From Mactromeris polynyma (lineage: Eukaryota; Mollusca; Bivalvia; Venerida; Mactridae): DNA of 64,000 nucleotides. Positions within the stretch are counted from its first letter, which is position 1. Each line of letters starts with the position of its first letter. Both the position numbers and the translations under genes were made by a program. The notes beneath the pieces were generated by a model. That model saw nothing but the letters and a program-made list of their open reading frames with translations. It ran no database searches and was not told where the DNA came from. The DNA lies in assembly GCA_032209605.1 (NCBI GenBank), contig JASFXZ010000002.1, forward strand, positions 57,042,431 to 57,106,430, in the 5' to 3' direction. Below, piece after piece: positions 47,450 through 59,056 of the stretch.

Positions 47450-47830
47450 AACAGTACATGTATTGCTAATATAAACTATCTAAAACCTGCCCTATTTTCT
47501 GGTCTAGAACATCACAGTTCATATCCCTTAACACAATATAGTTATTGTATTTGGAGCTTGCTCTGTCCATAGTTTTACAACAATCTTTTGAAAAGTGTCA
47601 TCTTTTACAGATGGTGGTTTATATGCTCCAATAAACCATTTAGTTTTGTTTAAATTCACCTCTATGGCAAATGATTCATTGACACTAAATTCAAACTCAG
47701 TCTTCCAGTCCCCGATTATGTCCGATTATAGGTATGCTGCCACTCCTCCGCCTCGGTCGTTGCGGTCGGCCCTCCAGAGATGGTAATTGTCTACTGTAAA
47801 TTGACAATGCGTCATCAAGTTTAATTTCAG
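47450..47830 (-). pseudogene. CR1-type LINE endonuclease remnant
   Basis: The minus strand reads RRSGGILMYS, FEFSVNESFAIEVNLNKTKW and FIGAYKPPSVKDDTFQK. This corresponds to the middle of the AP-type endonuclease (GG-x-x-xY, E-x-F-AIEV, IG-YKPPS). The catalytic flanks are lost to frameshifts. Confidence 0.75.
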
Positions 47831-48121
47831 TTATAAAGAGGATATCAACAATATGTTTAGTCAGGAGTTATTTTATATAGATGAATTTGTGTCGAAGACT
47901 GTTAATGTTTATATATGCACATAGGAATTTGTTTGGATGTGTTTTACTAGCGTCAAGTAGATCATTGAAAATGCTCTAAGTCTTGGAAATGTTGGAGTCT
48001 ATATCGATTATTGGCACTTCTTCAGTATCAACGAAAGAGTTCGTAAACATAAAGCACTGGTCACAGCTTTTGCATAGCCAAGGGTCATTGCTCATGCCAA
48101 GTAGTTCATACTCGCTAGGTT

Positions 48122-48430
48122 TTATATGTGCACATTTATATGGACCCAGTGATAGCAGCCGTCACAGAAAATCGTCCGATGGTTCGAAGCCACTGGTTTG
48201 TAACAGCCCTCACAGGGGTTTCTTATGGGTCCTGGGTTCAAAGTAACATCACCACTTGTAAGTAATACTATAACAAGGCGGTGTTTCTGTTTAATCTCTA
48301 TTGGTATCGACAACGGTATTATTCTCGAGTGTTTAATGTGATAGAACAGATTAACACTGATCGAAATGTTCAAATTATTTGCAAACCGTGATTGTTCTAA
48401 TATCAATTCCCCGGAGTAACCACACAGCAT
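48122..48430 (-). pseudogene. CR1-type LINE ORF1 N-terminus: 2A-like motif and PHD finger
   Basis: Open from 48430. Residues up to about 60 are hydrophobic and basic (HRLVIVLLTSG), followed by DVTLNPGP and then a PHD-type zinc finger beginning NPCEGCYKPV and CDGCYHWVH. The 2A core has Thr where most have Glu, but the NPGP is intact. In related CR1 elements ORF1 starts in just this way. The finger is cut off before its last Cys pair. Confidence 0.8.
48227..48250 (-). promoter_or_regulatory. 2A-like motif DVTLNPGP
   Basis: Candidate ribosome-skipping site in the ORF1 frame of the minus-strand LINE. The D-V-x-L-N-P-G-P form, with Thr for Glu, is within the range seen in invertebrate LINEs. Confidence 0.6.
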
Positions 48431-48503
48431 CCTGCAAGTTCACGTCGTTCCTGTGGCCACTTATTCTCTATTCTCTTAAATAAACCCAGTGATTACACAC
48501 CAC

Positions 48504-48713
48504 GATAGTACAAGGGTGGCTCAGAGACAGCATTATGACGACACAATAATAGTACAACGCAGATATAACGATGGTGGTACGAGGGTGGCACAGATACAGC
48601 ATTATGACGACACAATAATAGTACAACGCAGATATAACGATAGTACGAGGGTGGCACAGATACAGCATTATGACGACACAATAATAGTACAACGCAGATA
48701 TTACGATAGTGTT
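48504..48713. repeat. 66-bp minisatellite, three units
   Basis: Three units of 66-69 bp (GATAGTACGAGGGTGGCACA, GATACAGCATTATGACGACA, CAATAATAGTACAACGCAGA, TATAAC), the first with three extra bases. As 66 is divisible by 3, frames stay open on both strands, but this is not evidence of a gene. It lies just outside the 5' end of the minus-strand LINE. Confidence 0.93.
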
Positions 48714-49295
48714 ATTCAAGGGAGATAACTTCGATAGACAATATGTATTTCACGTCGAAATTGTTTCTCTTATTGCATGAATAAGAAATGTGATTCTTAC
48801 TTAATTTCATAACTTTGCTATGGGTAACGTAAATGCCGATAATCAGTTTGGGAAAATTAGTTTTCGTTCAGAAACTGATCTTTTTACTTTATATACAACA
48901 TTACCTGGGAGAATGTACAAAATTATAATAAATGACAATTATTGAAATGCTTGTACGTTATTGTTATAGTCAACATGTTACAATGAATGAATACAGGCTT
49001 GTATCCCATGTACTGTTTGAGTGAAGGTAGAGGGGGCGCAACTTAAATGAAAAACTGAATCTGAACCAATTTCGAAATTTTCCACGGTCCGAAAATATGA
49101 TGATAACATAGGATTAATATAAACAAGAAATATCTTTAAAAAAAGATAAATGGCGTACATAGAATGATGTCTTCCAGTATGTTAAATGAAATAATGTTAT
49201 TTGCAACATGAATCCTTTCAAAAAATTAAATCGGATCTAGACTATATATACTATAATCATGGACCTGTCTTATCAGGGTCATTTTATATATATTA
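48714..49295. other. No gene recognised
   Basis: AT-rich spacer left of the Tc1 element. Confidence 0.35.
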
Positions 49296-50789
49296 GCGGA
49301 AAAAAGAAACTGTGCATGTGTATAATATGCTATAACTTAGGAGGTATGTAAGGAATCGCAATAAAAATTTCAACAGGGTTTTATCTTACCTTTATTTAAC
49401 ACCAGCTCAATTGATATGGTTATTGAATCAGCTGCGTCATAGATAGAGATCAGATTTCAGAGACGTTCTCTAAACAAAGTTCAGCTCATCAATACCGTGT
49501 ATGTCCACCATTGGAATCGATGCATGCTTGACAACGACGCCGCATTGATGTGACAAGTGTTCTGAAAAATGCCTGGGGAATACCATTCCAGATTCTGACA
49601 AGCGCACGTGATAGGTCAGGTAACGTCAACGGCTGATTTTGGAGGCCACGTAACCGTCGCTGCATCTCATCCCACACGTGTTCTATAGGCGACAAATCCG
49701 GTGATATTGCAGGCCAGGGCTGCACATTCACATTGTACTGAGTTGAAACGTCGGTGACGACCCGCGCGACGTGCGGGCGAGTGTTATCCTGTTGCAGCGT
49801 GGCGTTACGTTGCTGCACAAATGGAAGGACGTGAGGCCGTATGATTTCGTCACGATATCTGATGCCTGTAAGTGTGCCGTCTACAACCACAAGTGCTGTT
49901 CTATCACGGGATGAGATGCCACCCCACACCATGACACTACCTCCGCCGAATGGACGTCGTTTAATCACACAACTGTCATGGAAACGTTCACCAACACGAC
50001 GGTACACTCTAGAACGGCCGTCGCTGCTGTCGAGATGGAACCTGGACTCATCCGTGAAAAGAATACGTGCCCAGTCCTGTTGCGTGAAGTGTATGTGTCT
50101 TCTACACCAGGCAAAACGTGCTACACGATGACGTTACTGAAAAACAGGACGTATGGCAGGACGTCGTGGACGTATGCCTCGTTCACGCAATCGATTACGT
50201 ACCGTTCGGGGACTGATTCTTCTAAGGCCAGGAATACTTCTAGCCGTCAAAGAAGCAGTTCTGAGTCGGTCACGGAGATGAACCACCCGGATGTACGTAT
50301 CCTGGCGAATAGACGTTACGCGTGAACGTCCTGATCGAGGCCGGTCTCTGGTTGCCCCAAACTGTTGGTACCGTCTCCACAATGCGTCTACAGTATTTCG
50401 GTGAACGCCAAATTGTCTGGCAACGTCAGTATGACGTACACCAGCTTCAATCATGCCTACGGCGCGGCATCTGTCAGTTTAATTCAACCTTGACATGGCG
50501 TATCAACGACGTTTTTCAAAATTATCCTGGTTTTGTGTCTTACATGTAACAACACTATGTTTTAACACAGGTTTAGGCGACAAACGTGTTTGCAATTGAC
50601 TGCTGCACGAAAAAAACGTGAACAAGAAGACGTTAGCCTGACAGGCAAACTACCCGTGCAACTCATGCACTGGCCAGTGTAAATGACCGAGAGGTATACA
50701 CAACTTACATGTGTAAAGTTTCAAGCTTTAATTTATAAAATTGAAGGATATATGAACATTTTACACATGCACAGTTTCTTTTTTTCCGC
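49296..50789 (-). mobile_element. Tc1-like DNA transposon 2, almost intact
   Basis: 1494 bp. Outer inverted repeats of about 28 bp (GCGGAAAAAAGAAACTGTGC and on), differing only by one A in the poly-A run and near the inner edge. TA on both sides (49294-49295 and 50790-50791). It encodes one minus-strand transposase covering two-thirds of its length. Good repeats and an unshifted frame mark a recent insertion. Confidence 0.93.
49489..50496 (-). pseudogene. Tc1-like transposase, full length, two in-frame TAA codons
   Basis: The frame from the ATG at 50496 to the stop at 49489 is 335 codons, the normal Tc1 length, with no frameshift. TAA occurs at codon 6 (50481-50479) and codon 121 (50136-50134). 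The bipartite DNA-binding domain is at residues about 15-110 (EAGVRHTDVARQFGVHRNTV, RPRSGRSRVT, RTVRNRLRERGIRPRRPA). Catalytic motifs: LFTDESRF, LQQDNTRPH and SPIEHVWDEM, with 34 residues between the second Asp and the Glu (DD34E). The GGGSVMVWGGIS box is present. An internal ATG at 50454 avoids the first stop, but the second still truncates it before catalysis. Confidence 0.93.
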
Positions 50790-52469
50790 TAGTATATTAT
50801 GCTGTTTTCTCGTAGATTCGTTCCCCTAAGCAGACACGATTTTGCTAGTTCATTCAGAACACAGTTTACTAACATATTTTTCAATTTAACCTAAAAAAAA
50901 CAATAATGTAAACCATAACAAAGTCTTAAGCAACATTTGTTTATGTTTTGCAATGAAACATTTGCTTAAACACAGAAGTTCAGTGATCTGGATCGTCTGG
51001 AAGCTTTCTCAAAAGATTCGTGCCACTGGAGAAAAAGCCTCGTTATGGTTTGTAAACAATTTGATGACGTAAAAAGATGATGCAATAGCATGCCGAAATA
51101 TATATTGGTTAACTAGTACAATAAATGTGACAGCACTTTGTGTTTTTTGCGATTTTTTGTTATTTTCTGACAAATGTGAAACGAAGCGTTTGACATGTAA
51201 ATATTTGTACTACGTGCTAACCTGGCTATTTATTAGGACTTTTGACTATAATTAGTTAAAATGTAGCAAACAGGCAGTTGGAAAATATTGTTTTTGAGGG
51301 GCACCAATTTGATGAGAAGGCACGACTCGATGAAAAAGGGGCATACATGCTTAAACATAATAACTACTTCCGGCAAAATTCGAACTGCTAACGAACGCAC
51401 ATCTTACAAAAAACCAGTTTGGTGCCTCTTTGGTGAACCAAATTTCATTTGGTGCCTCTTGTATGGAAATATGATTGGTCAGATTTATAAAGGCCTGCTT
51501 CGAGGACAACATTTGGTTGGTCAAACATGTAGCTCAAAATCAATCTTAATATATACAAGACATAATGACCAACGTTAAAAACGCGAAATAAAGTTAAAAT
51601 CACATTTAATATACAAATGTTTATTCCGTAAGGGAGACAATTTCAACGCAAATACGTTTGTCGATTGTCATCTCCTTCGAATTTGATTCTTCATATTACC
51701 AATTACCATTTTTGTTATTCAGAATGACATAAAATGTTTAAATGTAAGTAAATAACTATACTCGGTACATTTAAATATGCACAGTTTTAGACCGGCTAAA
51801 TGTGTGTAAAGCGCCAGTTTATTGCATTTGGAAGATTCTTTTATATGAAAATATCCATTAATTATATCGTTGCACAAACGTTAAATATTTCGGTGAACAC
51901 TTATCCTGTTCTAGTATCTCTATGTAAGTCCAAAAAATTTGAGAAAATCTGTTTTGTGCGTTATTTAATGTACTGAGTATATTAGAGTTAGGTATATACA
52001 AATTAAAAAGGGAATATAGTAGAATTTTGTCTTCTGTCTTGTATATTTGTACTATAATTCAAGATGACCTCGTGAAGCATGGCGGACTTTCATATTTATA
52101 TGTATAATACAACCGCAACATCTACACCAAATATGGTCAGCGTAAATATTATGTTGTACTATATCTATCACATTGTAGTAAATATTTGATCGACAAAATA
52201 GTACACGAACGGAGACAAAACAGTCAAAATCACAATATGAAGCAAATAAACTGGAATTTCTGAAGATGTTTCATGTTTTATCAGATTGATTGAATAATCG
52301 ATCGAATGCATTATAGTTTAAATAACCTAAAAATGAGTTAGTATGAATCGACGTAGCTGATCTGATATTCGGATTTCAGGTACATGTGTACTTTTTATTA
52401 TCTTAACCAGTTGATCATGCTTCGTCCGTCTATTCGTTCGTTGGTATGTATGTTGAGTGCAATTGCGTT
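50790..52469. other. No gene recognised
   Basis: AT-rich. A small duplicated phrase, TTTGGTGCCTCTT, occurs twice near 51.42-51.46 kb. No domain-bearing frame. Confidence 0.4.
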
Positions 52470-52675
52470 CGAAGCAAATCTGAAAGAGCTCTTAGATTTG
52501 GTGTTGAGTGTCTGCTTTGAGTCTGGGAGGTCGTGGGTTCGATTCATTGCCGCTTCATACCAAAACCATGAATACTGGTACTTGTAGCTCCCTAAGGGGA
52601 CAGCAATGGGGATATAATTTCATGGATGTAATACATCAAAGAACAAGTCAAGAAAGCCAGTAATATTAGGCCGAA
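52470..52675 (+). mobile_element. tRNA-derived SINE
   Basis: B-box-like GTGGGTTCGATTC at about 52534. The 3' part ends GTAATACATCAAAGAACAAG then TCAAGAAAGCC, similar to the end of the SINE at 55.27 kb, so both are likely one family. Confidence 0.6.
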
Positions 52676-52704
52676 AGTGGGGTAAAAGACCATGAATAGC
52701 ATAC

Positions 52705-52885
52705 CAAGCACAATAATTGCACATGGGATAAGGAGAACTTACCATACATTTTAAACATAAATAGAAACAATAACTGTACAGTGATTTACAGCCTTGGAAC
52801 TGTCAGTAAAAATACGGGGCGGTTTAATCGATTCAACACCTAGCTAACTTCACACTTTACTGCTAAATGGTCATTTATTTATACG
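52705..52885 (+). mobile_element. Dispersed repeat family A, copy 6
   Basis: AATAATTGCACATGGGATAA, then GCCTTGGAACTGTCAGTAAA, GGTTTAATCGATTCAACACC and AGCTAACTTCACACTTTACT. Core blocks in the usual order, moderately diverged. Confidence 0.75.
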
Positions 52886-54644
52886 CAGAAATTGATATCT
52901 TCTTTTGTTTTATTATGCCTTTAATAATACGTTCATGAGCCTCAACTTTGTAATCTTTAATAAATCTTCCGCATTTTCAGTGTGTGCAGCATTGACATTC
53001 CGTATAGAATAAGTCGTGTATCTGTTAATGTAAAGTATTAATAGAGTTTCACAACTTATTCCGTACCGTGACACAATTTATCCCATACACGGGACAGGTT
53101 GTGGTATTAAGACGTACATAAGTGAGACTTTAATAAATGGTCCGTTCGTCCGTCCAACTGTATTTTCATATCAATGGCGTTTCATAACAAGTCAGTAAAT
53201 ACAAACACTTTATTTATGATCATACACATGAAACTTGAAATAATATTAAACATGTGCAGTGTAAAACCAATGTAGCTTATGAAACATACAAAGTTTTTGA
53301 ATGATACAATGCACTGTTTCACTAAACCATTATAATTTATTCTGTTGTTAGCTATTTAATGCATGTTTATTCACATGTTGTTATTAGTAAATATAAGATA
53401 CACTCGTGCTCTGTATTTATGTACCAATGGCAGACGATTGGTTTAATGACAAGATTAACACGTTTTATTTGATCGAAATCGAGAAGACCATTGACCCTTG
53501 CGGCTTTACAATACCATTCATGTGAGGTATTGTATAGATTTATTGACCTGTCAAAATTTGCATATCTTCATAGTTAATGCTCACGATAAATTCGTCTTTA
53601 TTGAAAGTGGCCAGATTATCAATTTAGTTGATGCATTGAACATGAATATAATTATGAAGATATCGACATGTTAATAAATCTATACTATATTTTAATATAT
53701 AAATACCGTCGACCGCACAAGCTTATTGTTTGTTTTTGTTGTTCGGAATGACTGTTATTTATGTTTTTGATACAAACTTTTACGCAATAAACTGTCATCA
53801 CATTTGCAATTAATTGTTCTTAAAGAAAGATTGAAATAAACAAAAATGTTGTACATAGCTTTATTGGTTAAGATGTTGATTTCTTGCACGAACACATGTG
53901 AATAGGATCTATAAATACAAAAGACGCCCAATTTTTTCAAATTCCGCTTTCGCTCATTTATTTGAATACTATTTAGCATACGTAGTACGAATAGATCGTT
54001 CCATGTTCTTAAACATTTGATAAAGCGCGTAAATAAATGTGCACCAAACACACAGTAACAGTAACAGAATGGCCTTGTCAATTGAACGTTCAGAGATTTC
54101 CATAAAATCAAAACTTTAGTATTGATTTTCTTAAAGCATGAAATAGTTCATTTATTTATTCACGCATTAATAAATAATTATTGGACACGTCTGCTTTAAA
54201 CTATATCAAAGATATTGAAACTCGACAAAGGCGTAAAATGATAAGACACTGTTTATCCCGTAGTCCTTATCGTTCTTTTTGTTGAATCCGTTTGTTTATC
54301 ACAACAGTAGAACCTTATCAAGTAATGTTGACTTTGTCTGATTCGCATAACAATAATCAACATAACATTGTTTTATTTTGATGCAAGAAGTACACAAAAT
54401 CGCGACAATAATTAGTCAGTAAGACGAAAGTTTTGTGTGTGTAAATGTCTAAATTCTAACCATTTAGGAAATACGAATTCATTCCAGTCCCACCTTTACA
54501 ATGTGCACACTCAAAATTATCATCGTTAGGTTTCCAAACGAAATTATGCTGTCATAAATGTGCTTCTCCAGTTAACATTAGATTGGCGTTTGTATCGCTG
54601 TACCTCGTGTATCAAAATCGAGCACAATACGTCCGCGCCATTTT
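52886..54644. other. No gene recognised
   Basis: AT-rich. A 118-codon minus frame (53755-54111) has no domain signal and a biased composition, and is not called. Confidence 0.4.
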
Positions 54645-54895
54645 TGAATATTAATACGAGCACACCTGTGATAATTTCAATATCTATTCACTCTTGTGTG
54701 AAGATGAATTTTCAGTAATTTGCAGACATCAAGCGATCAAAGTGTCAAATCGAACCGAAAGCTGAAAAAGTCACGAGGAGCATTACGGGGAAATAAGTTC
54801 GGAACACATATTTCCTGTCACAACGTGTATATGGATTAATATACGCGAGCGATTAACCAATGGTATTACTGGATTTTTATTTGCAGTATTATGCC
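54645..54895 (+). mobile_element. MITE B, copy 2 (partial)
   Basis: Aligns with 25660-25897: TTTTGAATATTAATACGAGC, GTGTGAAGAT, AGTAATTTGCAGACATCAAG, AATATACGCGAG and TTGCAGTATTAT. Only the right part is recognisable. Confidence 0.65.
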
Positions 54896-55061
54896 TTATG
54901 TTTCGATACTATGTATGTTGCAGACCAGTCAAAATTAATACATCTATGCTCTTAATGAAGCAACTGAGTTCTTCCCTGCCATAATTACAAAATAAATCAA
55001 ACAAGTATCCGTCTGGTATTCACAGTTCTATAAATAGAGAAATGCAAGTGTCAATAATTTC

Positions 55062-55285
55062 AGGGAGACATATTGGTCGAGGGGTAGAGGGTCTGACCAC
55101 TGATCCAAAGTCATTGGTTCGAATCTTGCCATAGGCGAGGTTGAATAGCGAGCGACACAGACTCTAAATAAGGTGTAAGTAAGTAACTGGTTGCAAGACA
55201 GCAGTCATATGGACTCTAGTGATTAATATAAGCTGGGAGCCTGTTTCTTTGTCTACGTAACACAAAGAAGTCAAGAAAAAGGCAT
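55062..55285 (+). mobile_element. tRNA-derived SINE
   Basis: A-box-like TGGTCGAGGGGTAGAGGG, B-box-like TGGTTCGAATCT at about 55114, and a tail with GTAACACAAAGAAGTCAAGA that matches the SINE at 52.6 kb. Confidence 0.65.
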
Positions 55286-55934
55286 CATGACTTTATCATT
55301 TTGGGAGTCGTCATAGACGCTGTCTTTGATTTCTATATTTTCTATTAGGTTCTCATGCAATATTTCTCGAAATGAAGTGCATGTATCATAAGTGGTATTA
55401 TATAAAACTGTTTAGTAAAAGCAATAATAAAAGTAAATAAAAATGGCATACATGGAAAAAACTAAATAAATACATATGATTAAGTGTCGTCTAGGATATC
55501 CCGAAACACAAAATTACCCACAACTTGATAACGGTATGTAAATGAAATGCACCAACTACAAGAAAGTCAGCAACCAAAATTAATTGCACATTGTTGTAAA
55601 GTATTTATTTAATTGCTTTGCAGGAAAGTGCAAGTAGTGCTGCAGAGGTATGGAATAAAACAGCACTGAAGCGCTTAAGACATCACACTGACATGACACC
55701 CAAGCAGTAAGCATGCCTAGTTGATTTGTTATGTATGTACTAAAGTGTAATCAGACACAAATCAACTAATTTATATGTTTGTGCTGATTACGAGAAGTAC
55801 CCTCTGCTAAAGATTTACATCTTACACCTGTGAAGATCTGCACTTTGCACGACCTTCATGTAAAATTAAAATCTAACACGTAAGTGCAATTTGTTATTGT
55901 TAATTTCAAAGAGGTTCACCATTGTATTAAACCG

Positions 55935-56110
55935 TAGTATGTGGCACAGAGGTACAGTGGATATGGTGTCTGCCTTGCATTTCGAAGATTGCTGGTTCCA
56001 ACTCTCTGGATCGAAGTACTTGTTCTACCTAGGGAATGGACTCGAAAGTGTTTTATAAGCCCTATGCTTTCGCTATAGCTAAGATCAAAGAAATAAATCT
56101 AAACCCAGAC
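55935..56110 (+). mobile_element. tRNA-derived SINE
   Basis: GTGGCACAGAGGTACAGTGG with a B-box-like CTGGTTCCAACTC about 50 bp on, and a tail CTAAGATCAAAGAAATAAAT. Diverged member of the same class. Confidence 0.5.
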
Positions 56111-57100
56111 TTCTATTAACCCTTCACTGCATAGAGGCTTTGTTAGTCCTCCAAAGCGACCAATGTCATTAACTCATTTCAGGTACTTGAATATCACGCA
56201 AGATAGCTAGGGCCATCATGTCATCATCATTTGGTAATCAACACACTGATGATATATGACATGGAGATGGATGCCCGTGAGTTTTCAAATAGACAGTGCA
56301 CTATGCAGCAAAAAATCGAAATCTTAGAGACTTTGAGTGGGAAGATATCATTCAAGAACTTGTTGTAAAGCAGTTTCCTTGCTACGGTATAGCTGGTTGT
56401 GGCTTTGCCATCTGGAAAGATTGGGAACACCAAGGCAACAAAAGTGGAGGTCCCTGATAAAATAATGAGGCGGATACAACAGTCTTCTTATGTATGTTGC
56501 AAACTTGAAAGAATCCTGTATTTCAACTGTATATATATATTAGACAAAGGAGACAGTGTACAAGAGGTTGTTTTAGCATATTAAATACAATGTACTTCTA
56601 TATTTATTATGTCATTTCTGTATCAGAAGTAAACAATGTAGATTTTTGCAGTCTAATCTGGATCTACAGCAGTGACATAGGGGTCAAAAGGCATCTCCGT
56701 AATGAAATGGGTTAGGTTGGCTTGGACTCCAACTTTTGATACATGAAGTACATGTAAAGACTGTAGTTCCAGAAAATTAAGTTATTTGTTTACACTTATT
56801 TTAAACTCCTATTTAGAGCTCTGACTAACATATACATGCAGAGTAAAATAGATAAAAATGACATCCTAATGCCGTGCATGTACACTAAAAGGATTACCGG
56901 ACCTAAACATTTTTTATGGAAGACTGAAACTTCAAAGAAAGTTAATCAAGCTCAAGTTGTTTTGTTAAATTATTTTCTTAAATGATATGCCGGTTCCAAG
57001 GGCCAGTGCAGGTTTCACTCTCTTATATGCTTTCAAACAGAATATCAAAAGTATATAAACAATAAATAAAAAAGCCTATATTAACTAAATGTCCTCGGCC
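56111..57100. other. No gene supported
   Basis: A protein-like stretch is read in parts (MDAREFSNRQCTMQQKIEIL; LPSGKIGNTKATKVEVPDKI near 56.27-56.46 kb) but with stops between, perhaps a decayed exon. No family recognised. Confidence 0.3.
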
Positions 57101-57102
57101 CG

Positions 57103-57160
57103 TATTTATAAAGCTCCTTATGGTAGAACATTCCGTAACTTTTTACTCATAAAACACCAG
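57103..57160 (+). mobile_element. Terminus of an older element, target of the Harbinger-like copy
   Basis: GGCCCGTATTTATAAAGCTC then CTTATGGTAGAACATTCCGT looks like the left end of a related GGCCCGT-type element. It is cut at AAAACACCAG by the 57161-59053 insertion and resumes at 59057 (GCATTTCTTCAGGTAAG, ACTTAAGGAAAA). Confidence 0.5.
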
Positions 57161-59053
57161 GGCCCGTATTACAGAAGCTTCTTATCCTTAAAATTTTCCT
57201 TAAATGACGAAAAAATCTTAAGTTTAACATTTTTATCCTTAAGATTTCAGAAAATTCTTAAGTAGTATTACACAATGTTCTTATCTTATCTTTTCACTTA
57301 AGGTAAGCGATTTTCTCCTTAGATTTTAAGGAAAGATAGACCTCCCTTATCTTGTATAAAATATCTTAAGTTATAGAATCGCCTCCATTTTCTGAACCAG
57401 TGACCAACACAATTATCCGACATCTACGATTTCAACACAACGTTCGTGTCAAATCATCGAAATCACGTTGCGTTCAGATATAAATTTACATAAATTAGGC
57501 CTACCGGTGTTCAGTAAATTCCGTAGTAATATCGCTTTTGAAAGTGTGTCAACGCTGTGAGCGAAATCAACAATATTTACCTGATAAAATGATGCTGTTT
57601 TTAGTGTTAATTATACGTACAACCAACTATGTAATAATTCTGGGACGTGATGTAGACATACAGTGAATATATAAGAACGGAATGATGGAAATTGCACAGT
57701 GAATCGGAAAGAGATGTTAAGAATAATATTAGGTTTATATTATAAATGTGTTTATGTTTCGGATAAGGTAATCATGATGTTTGACTAAGGAAGCAAAAGT
57801 GAATCGTAACTGGTCCTGTGTTATGCTATTAGTTGACCGATGTTAAACTTGGAACATGACTGAGAATACGTTTTACTATTTTGTTATATCTCTCTTTATA
57901 TGCTCATTTTAAGATTATAATATTGTTTTTCTCTGAATCTGTGTGTTTCATTTGATAATTGAAATAATATTTTCATAGATTTTATGTGTCATTGTTTGCA
58001 TATGTATGTTTATTTCTTTGTATCAGTTGTAGATATGTTATGCTCTCCAGTTATTGGAGGTAATAAAAGTTTATATTACATTTACTAGTAGTTTTCCATC
58101 ATGATTTGAATATTATGCTTTGAAATACACAGTTCTATTGAAATAAAATTGTAATTACTGTTATAGTTATCTATATATAGCCCTATGCACTAGACTAGTA
58201 TTGATACTAATCACAAGTGCTAAGTCAGTCTTGTTTCATTTAGGTTCGTATGTGAATGCTTTTGAGCAATATTTATCAGGGGAAAAGTACCATTTGTGGT
58301 GATTTATGATTTTTCTCACCAAGCTTTGTAATACAACACTTAAAAACCAAAGGATTGATACTAGTGGTTGCTTATTATATCACAGACAGCTGCAAATGTT
58401 GGGTGGAAATTCATACAAAATGTCTGTTCTCGGTACACAACTCTTGACAGGACATTATAAGAAAGAGCAAGAATATTGTATCTATATTATTATTGGTATG
58501 GATGGACTGGGTGTGTGTTGTGTTTGTTCCATGCTGGATTCATTCAGTCTGAATTACTGGTACTAATTCGCCTCAACAACTAGATCACGACTTACCGACT
58601 GCATTATTCATGTTATATCATACTGATTTACTGAGCAAAACTTCTCACACAACATACAGTCAATTTCCATCAGTTATAATGCAACATGTTCAAATATAAT
58701 GCAACAAAAACAAAGATTTATATGAAATGTCGGTTGTTCTTGTTACAACGTAACTAGGTAAAATCATTTATTTGCTTGGAGTTAGAGTAAAGTCTGCTAC
58801 ATTCTGCGCACGCATTATTTTTTTAATTTCCGGTTCTATTTTTGGAACGGGAAAACCCGATGTACGTTAGCAACAGTCTTAAGAATTTGCTTAAGATGAA
58901 AAATAAGGATAAGGAAATTTTAGTTAAAATTCTCTTAAGTTGGATCTGTAATAGTACTTAAGATTTTCTTGAACCTTATACTTACCGAAGTACAAATCTT
59001 AAGATTTCTGTATTTCTTAAGGTATATCTTAAGAAGCTTCTGTAATACGGGCC
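57161..59053. mobile_element. Harbinger-like non-autonomous element 2, copy A (1.89 kb)
   Basis: Ends are inverted copies of GGCCCGTATTACAGAAGCTT, then 150-bp zones rich in CTTAAG. Flanked by CAG at 57158-57160 and 59054-59056. Joined flanks would read AAAACACCAGGCATTT, resembling the long target of fish Harbinger elements. The body matches copy B at 60435-62853 closely over nearly all its length. The open frame at 58306-58566 is not conserved in B and is not called. Confidence 0.88.
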
Positions 59054-59056
59054 CAG

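Larger units (their letters stand above)
44530..48440 (-). mobile_element. CR1-type LINE with NPGP motif and PHD finger in ORF1
   Basis: Minus-strand order: ORF1 start with a 2A-like motif and PHD finger (48430-48122), endonuclease remnants (about 47.83-47.45 kb), the linker (47193-46714), reverse transcriptase (46431-45890) and the CR1-type C-terminal domain (45565-45179). A 3' UTR ends in AATAAATAAAGTTTGACTTG with an ACTTG repeat at 44530-44575. ORF1 is largely deleted after the PHD finger. Many frameshifts, so inactive. Confidence 0.87.

Noticed and set aside
48468..48728. Open frames on both strands with 22-residue repeats
   Set aside because: Three units of a 66-bp minisatellite; openness on both strands is a property of the repeat.
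53755..54111. 118-codon minus frame
   Set aside because: Biased towards Leu, Asn and Lys, no recognised domain, and surrounded by AT-rich DNA without splice support.
55620..55710. Possible short exon (AEVWNKTALKRLRHHTDMTP) after a TTTGCAG acceptor
   Set aside because: Only about 28 codons, no partner exon and no family recognised.
56227..56584. Protein-like fragments near a SINE
   Set aside because: Interrupted by stops and unmatched to any family I know.
58306..58566. 86-codon frame inside the Harbinger-like copy A
   Set aside because: In copy B the same region has indels that destroy it, so it is not under coding constraint.
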